A stretch of DNA of 5,555 nucleotides from Micavibrio sp. Its GTDB lineage: Bacteria > Pseudomonadota > Alphaproteobacteria > Micavibrionales > Micavibrionaceae. Of the stretch, positions 1-5,555 are shown one piece after another. Numbering within the stretch: position 1 is the first letter of the stretch; every line of letters begins with the position of its first letter. The notes beneath the pieces are model-generated. The model did no database searches. It had not been told where the DNA came from and worked only from the letters and a program-made list of their open reading frames with translations. The translations under genes and the position numbers were made by a program. The stretch spans positions 1-5,555 of the forward strand of contig JALTZE010000149.1 in the NCBI GenBank assembly GCA_027051315.1, in the 5' to 3' direction.

Positions 1-38
1 ACAAATAATATAGCTAATTACAGATATAAGAGTTTCAC

Positions 39-66
39 TTACCTATACGGTAATAATAGTTTTTTT
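39..66 (+). terminator. possible weak hairpin plus T-tract
   Basis: A 5-bp stem (TTACC at 39-43 with GGTAA at 49-53, loop TATAC) is followed six bases later by a run of seven T (60-66). The stem is short and the T-run does not directly abut it, so this is at best a weak terminator reading rightward, in tandem with the stronger hairpin at 79-99. It would make sense only if a plus-strand gene ends just left of the window. Confidence 0.2.
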
Positions 67-77
67 CCCCACACTTT

Positions 78-105
78 AAAACCCGCTTTATGCGGGTTTC
101 TTTTT
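78..105. terminator. Rho-independent terminator, probably bidirectional
   Basis: An 8-bp perfect stem, AAACCCGC (79-86) with GCGGGTTT (92-99), encloses the loop TTTAT. On the plus strand it is followed by C and five T (100-105). On the minus strand the GGG is followed by four T (81-78) and then AAA. It lies about 24 bp past the yqeY stop codon and so probably ends yqeY. The better U-tract faces rightward, which suggests it also stops a transcript arriving from the left edge. No gene end is identifiable in 1-77: two plus frames close early (TAA at 6-8, TAG at 11-13), but no coding sequence can be recognised. Confidence 0.8.
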
Positions 106-122
106 AGGCTTTTCTTGAGTTT

Positions 123-587
123 CTACCCAGCCAACCTTTGCTTAACAACACTACTGGCTTTTGTCATATCAACTTGCCCAGCATAACGTTTTTTTATTTC
201 TGCCATAACTTTACCCATATCTTTAATAGATTCCGCCTTAACTTCTTTAATCAACTTTCCTACAGCGTCTTCAACTTCACTATCATTCATCTGTTTTGGT
301 AAAAATTCTGAGATTATCTCTATTTCCTTTTTTTCTCTATCTGCCAAATCATCTCTTCCACCTTCTGTATATATTTTTACAGAATCATTTCTTTGCTTAA
401 TCATTGACTGTAAAAGTGAAAGAATATCATTTTCTGAAATTCCTTCGGCATGTCCTGATGAACGCTCTGAAATATCTCTATCCTTTATCGCAGCATTGAT
501 AAGACGAATGGTTGATAAAGCAATTTGGTCTTTGCTTTTCATAGCATCTTTCATTTTTGCGTTAAGTTTTTCACGAATAGTCATCAT
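123..587 (-). CDS. yqeY: GatB/YqeY domain-containing protein
   Basis: This is a complete 154-residue protein, the usual length for the small stand-alone YqeY family, which resembles the C-terminal tRNA-contacting region of the amidotransferase subunit GatB. Family features are visible: the basic helical N-terminus (MTIREKL), MIKQRNDS at about 62-69, the EFLPKQ motif at 94-99, DMGKVM at 123-128, and the closing G-x-x-DM-x-x-AS-x-x-VK-x-x-L segment. It is predicted to be cytosolic, with no signal peptide or membrane segment. The cellular role of YqeY is not established; a tRNA-related role is inferred from the GatB similarity only. Two ATG codons stand in tandem at 587 and 584. The upstream AAAGGAAA leaves about 4 nt to the first and 7 nt to the second, so the second (153 residues) may be the real start. 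The gene is transcribed away from carA. In many Alphaproteobacteria it precedes dnaG, but no dnaG start lies in the remaining left edge. Confidence 0.93.
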   Translation of the reverse strand: MMTIREKLNAKMKDAMKSKDQIALSTIRLINAAIKDRDISERSSGHAEGISENDILSLLQSMIKQRNDSVKIYTEGGRDDLADREKKEIEIISEFLPKQMNDSEVEDAVGKLIKEVKAESIKDMGKVMAEIKKRYAGQVDMTKASSVVKQRLAG

Positions 588-599
588 ATTTTCCTTTGG

Positions 600-628
600 T
601 AAAAATTTATCTAATTTAGATATATAAC
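600..628 (+). promoter_or_regulatory. weak candidate promoter for carAB
   Basis: TATAAC (623-628) matches the -10 consensus at five of six bases. The hexamer 17 bp upstream (600-605, TAAAAA) is a poor -35 and no better one is spaced correctly. Transcription from here would begin near 635 and give a leader of about 94 nt containing the hairpin at 677-726. An A-rich run (638-646) follows. The call rests on the -10 alone; another start inside 630-720 is equally possible. Confidence 0.25.
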
Positions 629-645
629 AAAAACATACAAAAAAA

Positions 646-673
646 ATAATAAAAAGCTTTAAATTTTTTGCAA
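646..673 (-). promoter_or_regulatory. candidate sigma-70-type promoter for yqeY
   Basis: Reading leftward, a -35-like TTGCAA (673-668) is followed by a 16-bp spacer and a -10-like TATTAT (651-646, five of six consensus bases). Transcription would start near 639 and give a leader of about 50 nt before the yqeY ATG. The -35 matches only four of six bases and the region is A+T-rich, so chance matches are likely. It is nevertheless the best-placed pair on this strand. Confidence 0.4.
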
Positions 674-676
674 AAT

Positions 677-726
677 ACTCTACAAAACTGTTTTCAGGAC
701 TAAACAGCTAAAAGTAAGAGTTTTTT
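677..726 (+). promoter_or_regulatory. carA leader hairpin covering the ribosome-binding site
   Basis: An inner stem CTGTTT (688-693) with AAACAG (702-707) encloses an 8-nt loop. An outer stem ACTCT (677-681) with AGAGT (717-721) is followed by a run of T to 726. The only Shine-Dalgarno-like sequence before carA, AAGAG (716-720), lies in the 3' arm of the outer stem, 8 nt before the ATG. Folding would therefore mask ribosome access, and the stem plus U-run is also loosely terminator-like. The pairing is seen directly in the sequence; any regulatory role is inference. I recognise no PyrR or other known riboregulator motif. Confidence 0.35.
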
Positions 727-728
727 AT

Positions 729-1910
729 ATGAACGCGATGTCAAACCACAGCGCCCCCCCCTATGCGAGCGCGGTGCTAGTTCTGGAAGATGGAACAATA
801 TATTGGGGAAAAGGAATCGGCAGCCAAAACGAAGCAGTAGCAGAAATATGCTTCAATACTTCGATGACAGGCTATCAGGAAATTTTATCAGACCCAAGCT
901 ATGCAGGGCAAATAATAACCTTCACATTCCCACATATAGGAAATGTAGGAACAAATGAAGAAGATTACGAAACAACCACCCCTGCAGCACGTGGCTTGAT
1001 AATAAGGGAGGAAATAACAAATCCTTCAAGCTGGAGAGCAACCTCACACCTTAATGAATGGCTTAAAAAACATAATATATCAGGCATAACAGGAATAGAT
1101 ACAAGAGCTCTTACAAAACATATCAGAGATAAAGGCGCACCAAAGGGAATTATATGCGTAAATTACGATAATAAATTCGACATTCCCGATTTGCTAAAAA
1201 AAGTAAAAGAATGGGAAGGTCTTGAAGGCATGGACCTTGCCAAAAACGTCACTTGCAAATCCCCTTACCAGTGGAATGAAAAATGTTGGCAAATGGATAA
1301 AGGATATGAAAAATCCCAAGATTATAAATTCCATATAGTCGCAATAGATTTTGGAATAAAAAGAAATATAGCACGCTGTCTGGTTAATACTGGCTGTAAA
1401 CTAACAATAGTGCCAGCAACAACTTCCGCAAAAGAAATACTATCATTAAACCCAGATGGGGTTTTTCTTTCAAATGGACCGGGCGACCCTTCTGCAACTG
1501 GCAAATATGCAGTTCCAGTTATAAAAGAAATAATCAAAGAAGGCTTACCCATATTTGGCATATGTCTTGGTCACCAGATGCTTTCTATTGCTTTAGGAGC
1601 AAAAACAAGAAAAATGGAGCTAGGGCATAGGGGAGGTAACCACCCTGTAAAAGATTTAACAACAGGAAAAGTAGAAATAACCAGCCAGAATCATGGATTT
1701 TGTGTTATTCAAGATTCTCTGCCAGAAAATATTGAAACAACACATATAAGTCTTTTCGACAAATCAAACGAAGGTATAGCAGTAAAAGGACAACCTATAT
1801 TCTCTGTCCAATATCACCCAGAAGCTTCACCAGGTCCAATGGATAGCTATTACCTATTTGATAGATTTGTTAATAATATCAAAGAATATAAAGAGCAACA
1901 GGCTACATAG
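729..1910 (+). CDS. carA: carbamoyl-phosphate synthase, small (glutaminase) subunit
   Basis: CarA hydrolyses glutamine and passes the ammonia to CarB for carbamoyl phosphate synthesis, the shared first step of pyrimidine and arginine biosynthesis. The 393 residues are close to the family norm (E. coli 382). The N-terminal small-chain domain spans about 14-150 and includes [29 protein letters not shown] and GIDTRALT. A class I glutamine amidotransferase domain follows at about 200-385. The catalytic triad is visible: Cys279 in GICLGHQ, and His363 and Glu365 in [15 protein letters not shown] (248-254), GGNHPV (302-307) and SQNHGF (319-324) are also intact. The ATG at 729 is chosen because AAGAG sits 8 nt upstream; an in-frame ATG at 738 would be 17 nt from it. 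The first 50 bases of coding sequence are unusually GC-rich and include an eight-C run. carB follows after 20 bp, so the two are surely co-transcribed. Confidence 0.98.
   Translation: MNAMSNHSAPPYASAVLVLEDGTIYWGKGIGSQNEAVAEICFNTSMTGYQEILSDPSYAGQIITFTFPHIGNVGTNEEDYETTTPAARGLIIREEITNPSSWRATSHLNEWLKKHNISGITGIDTRALTKHIRDKGAPKGIICVNYDNKFDIPDLLKKVKEWEGLEGMDLAKNVTCKSPYQWNEKCWQMDKGYEKSQDYKFHIVAIDFGIKRNIARCLVNTGCKLTIVPATTSAKEILSLNPDGVFLSNGPGDPSATGKYAVPVIKEIIKEGLPIFGICLGHQMLSIALGAKTRKMELGHRGGNHPVKDLTTGKVEITSQNHGFCVIQDSLPENIETTHISLFDKSNEGIAVKGQPIFSVQYHPEASPGPMDSYYLFDRFVNNIKEYKEQQAT
754..761 (+). repeat. eight-C homopolymer in the carA 5' coding region
   Basis: A run of eight C encodes part of Ala9-Pro10-Pro11. 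It sits in a GC-rich patch (about 731-780, roughly two-thirds G+C by hand count) inside an otherwise A+T-rich gene. A one-base change in its length would put both upstream ATG codons out of frame with the rest of carA. It is therefore a natural slippage site and also a place where assembly or sequencing errors could occur. Confidence 0.8.
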
Positions 1911-1917
1911 ACCATAT

Positions 1918-1924
1918 AAGAGAG
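1918..1924 (+). promoter_or_regulatory. carB ribosome-binding site
   Basis: AAGAGAG ends 6 nt before the carB ATG at 1931 and lies within the 20-bp carA-carB gap. It supports that ATG as the start. It shares TAAGAG with the carA ribosome-binding site (715-720), so both genes use a G-poor Shine-Dalgarno variant; greA and yqeY use AGGA-type sites. Confidence 0.6.
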
Positions 1925-1930
1925 TTACAC

Positions 1931-4900
1931 ATGCCAAAAAGAACAGACATAAAATCAATTTGTATAATCGGAGCAGGTCCAATTGTAATAGGACAAGCTT
2001 GCGAATTTGATTATTCAGGAACTCAAGCCTGCAAAGCACTAAAAGAAGAAGGTTACAAAGTAATACTTGTAAATTCTAATCCCGCAACAATTATGACAGA
2101 CCCAGATTTGGCAGATGCAACATATGTTGAACCTATAACACCAGAAATAGTTGCAAAAATCCTTGAAAAAGAAAAACCAGATGCCCTACTTCCAACTATG
2201 GGTGGGCAAACTGCACTTAATACTGCTTTGGCTCTTGATGAAGACGGAACACTCGAAAGACTTGGTATCGAACTGATAGGAGCAAAAGCAGATGTAATAG
2301 ATAAAGCCGAAGATAGGCAAAAATTCCGTGATTGTATGGACGAACTTGGACTAAAAAGCCCAAAAAGCCACGTAGTACACACATATGAACAAGCTTTAAA
2401 AGCTCTAGAAGATGTAAAACTTCCAGCAATTATCCGTCCATCATTCACTTTGGCTGGAACTGGTGGAGGTATTGCCTATAATAAAGATGAATTTGAAAAA
2501 ATCGTAAAAGAAGGTTTAGACGCCTCACCAGTTACAGAAGTACTGGTCGAAGAATCTGTTCTTGGCTGGAAAGAGTATGAAATGGAAGTTGTCAGAGATA
2601 GCAATGACAATTGCATAATTATCTGTTCAATAGAAAATATTGACCCTATGGGCGTTCATACAGGTGACTCAATAACAATAGCCCCAGCCCTAACACTTAC
2701 AGATAAAGAATATCAAATTATGAGGTCAGCCTCCCTTGCCGTATTGCGTGGTATAGGCGTTGAGACAGGTGGTTCAAATGTCCAATTTGCACTAAACCCT
2801 AATGATGGAAGATTAGTAGTAATTGAAATGAATCCACGTGTAAGCCGTTCTTCTGCTTTGGCATCAAAAGCAACAGGATTCCCAATTGCAAAAATAGCAG
2901 CAAAACTTGCCGTAGGTTACACACTTGATGAACTTGATAATGATATAACTGGTGGAAAAACACCAGCTTCATTCGAACCATCAATTGATTACGTAGTTAC
3001 AAAAGTACCAAGATTTGCTTTTGAAAAATTCAAAGCTTCAGATAATGGGCTTACAACATCAATGAAATCAGTTGGCGAAGTTATGGCAATAGGGAGGTCA
3101 TTCGAAGAATCCATACAAAAAGCTTTCCGCTCAATGGAAAAAGGATTAACAGGATTTGATGATATGATAATCGGCAATGGTGATAACCCAGATGAAGACC
3201 AAATCAGAGCAGCCATATCAAAACCCACACCACAACGCATTTTATATATTGCCCAAGCAATGCGTCATGGCATGGATATTGACACAATCCAAGCAATCAC
3301 AAAGTTTGACATATGGTTTCTTGAACGTATCAAGCATATAGTAGATTTTGAAAAAGAAATAATGGAACACGGTCTACCCGTAGATGAATATGGCTGGCGT
3401 AGAGTTAAAAAAATGGGTTTTTCCGATGCAAGATTAGCAAAACTTATGAAAGTATCAGAAGAAGAAGTAAGAAAAGCAAGGCACGCAAAAAATATTTACC
3501 CAATCTACAAAAGGGTGGATTCCTGTGCTGCAGAAATACCTTCTGAAACCCCATATATGTATAGCTGTTACGAAGGAGAAGGCGCAGAAAATGAAATAGA
3601 ACCATCTAATCGCAAAAAAATAGTGATTTTAGGAAGTGGTCCTAACAGAATTGGACAGGGAATAGAATTTGATTATTGCTGTGTTCATGCTGCTTATGCT
3701 TTAAAAGAAGCAGGTTACGAAACTATAATGGTAAATTGCAACCCTGAAACAGTATCAACAGATTACGACACATCAGACCGTCTATATTTTGAACCCCTAA
3801 CCGAAGAAGATGTTATCGAGCTTATCCACGCAGAAATGAAAAATGGCGAAGTTCACGGAGTAATAGTACAGCTTGGTGGACAAACACCTCTAAAACTTGC
3901 CCATGCATTACAAAAAGCAAATATACCCATATTAGGAACAAGTCCAGATGCCATAGATTTAGCAGAAGATAGAGAAAGATTCCAAAAATTAGTAAATAAA
4001 CTTGGTCTTAAACAACCACCAAACGGCATTGCAAGCTCAATGAAAGAAGCATTAGAAATAGCAAAAGACATTGGCTTTCCTATTGTTATACGCCCCTCTT
4101 ATGTTCTTGGCGGTCAAGCAATGGAGATTGTTCAAAATATTGAGGAACTTAAAAACTATATCAACACAGCTGTTAAATTATCAGGTGATAATCCTGTTCT
4201 TCTTGACCACTATTTACGCGGAGCTATCGAAGTAGATGCTGATGCTTTATGCGACGGAAAACAAGTTTATGTCGCTGGAATAATGGAACATATCGAAGAA
4301 GCAGGCGTACATTCTGGTGATTCTGCATGTACACTTCCCCCCCACTCTCTTCCATATAAAACTGTAAAAGAAATGGAAAGGCAAACAAAAATGCTTGCAA
4401 AAGCATTAAATGTTATCGGTCTTATGAATGTTCAATATGCAGTAAGAAAAAATCGAGATACAGGTGAATTTGATATTTACCTAATCGAAGTTAACCCCAG
4501 AGCATCAAGAACCTCTCCTTTTGTTGCAAAAGCAACAGGAACGCCAATTGCAAAAATAGCAGCAAGATTAATGGCAGGAGAAAAATTAGCCGATTTTGAT
4601 GATATATTACACGGTATGTCACCAAATCACACAGCCGTAAAAGCTCCCGTATTCCCATTTTCTAGATTTTCTGGTGTAGATGTGATACTTGGTCCTGAAA
4701 TGAAATCAACAGGTGAAGTCATCGGACTTGATAAAGATGTAGCAATAGCATTTGCTAAATCTCAAATAGGTGCTGGAATAAAACTACCCACAAAAGGTAA
4801 AGTATTTTTATCAGTAAAAAATTCTGACAAGGAGGGATTGCTACCACTTGCTATAGAACTTTCCGAAATGGGCTTTGAACTAATCGCCACAGGCGGTACA

Positions 4901-5197
4901 TGCTCATTCCTAAAAGAAAAAGGACTTAAAGTTCAAAGAATAAATAAAGTAATGGAAGGACAACCACATATTGTTGATGCTTTAATTAACAACGAAATTG
5001 ACCTTATCATCAATACAACCAGAAAAGGTCAACAAGCAGTAGCAGACTCATTTAGCATAAGACGTACAGCATTAATGAATAAAATACCATGCTATACCTT
5101 GCTAACAGCAGCAAAATCAGCCATACAAGCAATCAGAGCATTAAAAGCAAAACAGCTTGACGTTGCTCCATTACAAGATTATCTTAGAGAGATATAA
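1931..5197 (+). CDS. carB: carbamoyl-phosphate synthase, large subunit
   Basis: CarB makes carbamoyl phosphate from bicarbonate, CarA-derived ammonia and two ATP. The 1088 residues (E. coli 1073) show the full layout: carboxyphosphate half (about 1-403), oligomerisation region (about 404-555), carbamoyl-phosphate half (about 560-945) and C-terminal MGS-like allosteric domain (about 950-1088). The halves are ancient duplicates; compare [15 protein letters not shown] at 16-30 with [15 protein letters not shown] at 570-584. First-site residues coincide with E. coli numbering: Arg129, Arg169, Glu215, His243, Gln285, Glu299, Asn301. Second-site equivalents are Arg721, Glu767, His794, Gln835, Glu853 and Asn855, with a six-residue insertion near 840-847. 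The UMP/IMP pocket looks intact (Lys967, Thr987, Thr990, Lys1006, Asn1028, Thr1030). The residue aligned with E. coli Tyr1040, an ornithine contact, appears to be Cys1054, with Tyr1055 next to it, so ornithine activation is uncertain. A terminator follows the stop codon. Confidence 0.99.
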   Translation: MPKRTDIKSICIIGAGPIVIGQACEFDYSGTQACKALKEEGYKVILVNSNPATIMTDPDLADATYVEPITPEIVAKILEKEKPDALLPTMGGQTALNTALALDEDGTLERLGIELIGAKADVIDKAEDRQKFRDCMDELGLKSPKSHVVHTYEQALKALEDVKLPAIIRPSFTLAGTGGGIAYNKDEFEKIVKEGLDASPVTEVLVEESVLGWKEYEMEVVRDSNDNCIIICSIENIDPMGVHTGDSITIAPALTLTDKEYQIMRSASLAVLRGIGVETGGSNVQFALNPNDGRLVVIEMNPRVSRSSALASKATGFPIAKIAAKLAVGYTLDELDNDITGGKTPASFEPSIDYVVTKVPRFAFEKFKASDNGLTTSMKSVGEVMAIGRSFEESIQKAFRSMEKGLTGFDDMIIGNGDNPDEDQIRAAISKPTPQRILYIAQAMRHGMDIDTIQAITKFDIWFLERIKHIVDFEKEIMEHGLPVDEYGWRRVKKMGFSDARLAKLMKVSEEEVRKARHAKNIYPIYKRVDSCAAEIPSETPYMYSCYEGEGAENEIEPSNRKKIVILGSGPNRIGQGIEFDYCCVHAAYALKEAGYETIMVNCNPETVSTDYDTSDRLYFEPLTEEDVIELIHAEMKNGEVHGVIVQLGGQTPLKLAHALQKANIPILGTSPDAIDLAEDRERFQKLVNKLGLKQPPNGIASSMKEALEIAKDIGFPIVIRPSYVLGGQAMEIVQNIEELKNYINTAVKLSGDNPVLLDHYLRGAIEVDADALCDGKQVYVAGIMEHIEEAGVHSGDSACTLPPHSLPYKTVKEMERQTKMLAKALNVIGLMNVQYAVRKNRDTGEFDIYLIEVNPRASRTSPFVAKATGTPIAKIAARLMAGEKLADFDDILHGMSPNHTAVKAPVFPFSRFSGVDVILGPEMKSTGEVIGLDKDVAIAFAKSQIGAGIKLPTKGKVFLSVKNSDKEGLLPLAIELSEMGFELIATGGTCSFLKEKGLKVQRINKVMEGQPHIVDALINNEIDLIINTTRKGQQAVADSFSIRRTALMNKIPCYTLLTAAKSAIQAIRALKAKQLDVAPLQDYLREI

Positions 5198-5219
5198 TAA
5201 CTAAGTATAACTCATCACG

Positions 5220-5247
5220 ATTCCTGCATAGGCAGGAATATTTTTTT
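5220..5247 (+). terminator. Rho-independent terminator of the carAB operon
   Basis: A perfect 8-bp stem, ATTCCTGC (5220-5227) with GCAGGAAT (5232-5239), has a 4-nt loop and is followed by A and seven T (5241-5247). It lies 22 bp past the carB stop codon. This classic structure implies that carAB and greA are at least partly separate transcription units. The core resembles palindromes of the ATTCC-TGC / GCA-GGAAT type that I recall as dispersed in many proteobacterial genomes. Confidence 0.9.
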
Positions 5248-5275
5248 GATAAATTTAATTTATTCCTTTTATAGG
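5246..5275 (+). promoter_or_regulatory. candidate greA promoter
   Basis: TTGATA (5246-5251, five of six -35 consensus bases) is followed after 18 bp by TATAGG (5270-5275, four of six -10 bases). The start point would be near 5282, about 30 nt before the greA ATG. The first two T of the -35 are the last two of the carB terminator T-tract. A small imperfect palindrome, TTCCT (5263-5267) with AGGAA (5273-5277), overlaps the -10. The placement is good but there is no experimental evidence. Confidence 0.45.
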
Positions 5276-5313
5276 AAAATCGGTAATATTATTAAACACA
5301 GGAAAGTAAGAAA

Positions 5314-5555
5314 ATGGATAAAATACCTGTTACCAAAAATGGTTTTACAAAACTTGAAGCAGAGCTAAAAGACCTAAAATCTGTTCAGCGTCCTGCTGTT
5401 ATCGAAGCAATCGCAGAAGCCAGAGAACACGGAGATTTATCAGAAAATGCCGAATATCACGCCGCACGTGAACAGCAAAGCTTTATCGAAGGACGTATAG
5501 AAGAGCTAGAAGCAGTAATTGGTCGCGCTCAGATAATAGACCCCACAACTTTATC
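5314..5555 (+). CDS. greA: transcription elongation factor GreA (N-terminal half, cut by window end)
   Basis: GreA enters the secondary channel of RNA polymerase and stimulates cleavage of the backtracked RNA 3' end, restarting stalled complexes. Eighty codons plus two bases are visible, from [11 protein letters not shown] onward, about half of the usual 158 or so residues. The visible part is the N-terminal antiparallel coiled coil: helix one at about 10-38, the tip loop [10 protein letters not shown] (39-48), and helix two at about 49-73. Asp41 and Glu44 at the tip match the residues that coordinate the catalytic magnesium in E. coli GreA; they distinguish a true GreA from Gfh-type paralogues. 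The ATG is supported by AGGA at 5300-5303, 10 nt upstream. The C-terminal FKBP-like domain lies outside the window. Its position behind carB matches the alphaproteobacterial arrangement as I recall it, and it probably uses its own promoter. Confidence 0.97.
   Translation, partial: MDKIPVTKNGFTKLEAELKDLKSVQRPAVIEAIAEAREHGDLSENAEYHAAREQQSFIEGRIEELEAVIGRAQIIDPTTL

Noticed and set aside
774..776. GTG as an alternative carA start, bypassing the C8 run
   Set aside because: It would begin the protein inside the conserved first strand (VLVLEDGT), leaving it shorter than the family norm, and no ribosome-binding site precedes it.
1322..1561. Minus-strand 79-codon open frame inside carA
   Set aside because: It lies wholly antisense to the conserved glutaminase domain, has no recognisable motif, and is explained by the codon pattern of carA.
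1854..2039. Minus-strand 61-codon open frame across the carA-carB junction, with a hydrophobic stretch
   Set aside because: The hydrophobic residues come from reading A-rich coding DNA backwards. It overlaps the conserved N-terminus of CarB and has no family signature.
2053..2448. Minus-strand 131-codon open frame, and a smaller one at 2217-2429, inside carB
   Set aside because: Both are antisense to the conserved first ATP-grasp half of CarB. The serine-rich, low-information translation is typical of shadow frames.
2799..3240. Minus-strand open frames at 2799-2984 and 2989-3240
   Set aside because: They are antisense to conserved CarB residues, have no identifiable domain, and sit where no gene break is possible.
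4337..4343. Seven-C run in carB as a possible phase-variable site or frameshift
   Set aside because: It encodes the Pro-Pro of the conserved [14 protein letters not shown] segment and the frame continues intact through the allosteric domain, so it reflects ordinary codon choice.
3853..4406. Minus-strand open frames at 3853-4071 and 4224-4406
   Set aside because: They are shadows of the second ATP-grasp half of CarB, without family motifs.
1931..5197. Direct repeat between the two halves of carB
   Set aside because: This is the known ancient duplication of the CarB synthetase domains, not a recent repeat or mobile element.
1..5555. CRISPR array, insertion sequence, tRNA/rRNA gene, or a novel defence or other accessory system
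   Set aside because: I found no regularly spaced repeats, transposase, tRNA-like cloverleaf or accessory gene. Almost all of the window is accounted for by four conserved housekeeping genes and short intergenic regions.

Overview
The window is an A+T-rich bacterial chromosomal segment carrying four housekeeping genes: a GatB/YqeY-domain protein on the minus strand, then carA, carB and the first half of greA on the plus strand. The proteins are clearly proteobacterial in type. From memory, the order yqeY (divergent) / carA-carB-greA is typical of Alphaproteobacteria, where the yqeY side usually leads to dnaG and rpoD. The low GC content suggests an A+T-rich alphaproteobacterium, for example a host-associated or gut lineage. 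It makes its own carbamoyl phosphate, unlike Rickettsia proper, which lacks this pathway. This placement is inference and no database was consulted.

Layout. Positions 1-122 hold no recognisable gene. They contain a strong Rho-independent terminator hairpin that can serve yqeY and may also serve a rightward transcript entering from the left. yqeY runs leftward from 587 (or 584) to 123. A 141-bp divergent intergenic region (588-728) holds a plausible yqeY promoter, a weak carA promoter candidate and a leader hairpin whose outer stem covers the carA ribosome-binding site. carA (729-1910) and carB (1931-5197) are 20 bp apart and form an operon. A textbook terminator follows carB, and its T-tract runs into the -35 box of a candidate greA promoter. 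greA starts at 5314 and leaves the window at its midpoint.

Together, CarA releases ammonia from glutamine and CarB combines it with bicarbonate and two ATP to make carbamoyl phosphate for pyrimidines and arginine. All the main catalytic residues I could place by comparison with the E. coli enzyme are present, and the nucleotide effector pocket of CarB looks intact. GreA rescues backtracked RNA polymerase; its catalytic acidic residues are visible.

This is an ordinary region and I see no undescribed system. The points most worth a second look are regulatory or compositional: the carA leader hairpin, and a short GC-rich patch with an eight-C run at the 5' end of carA that stands out from the surrounding A+T-rich sequence.
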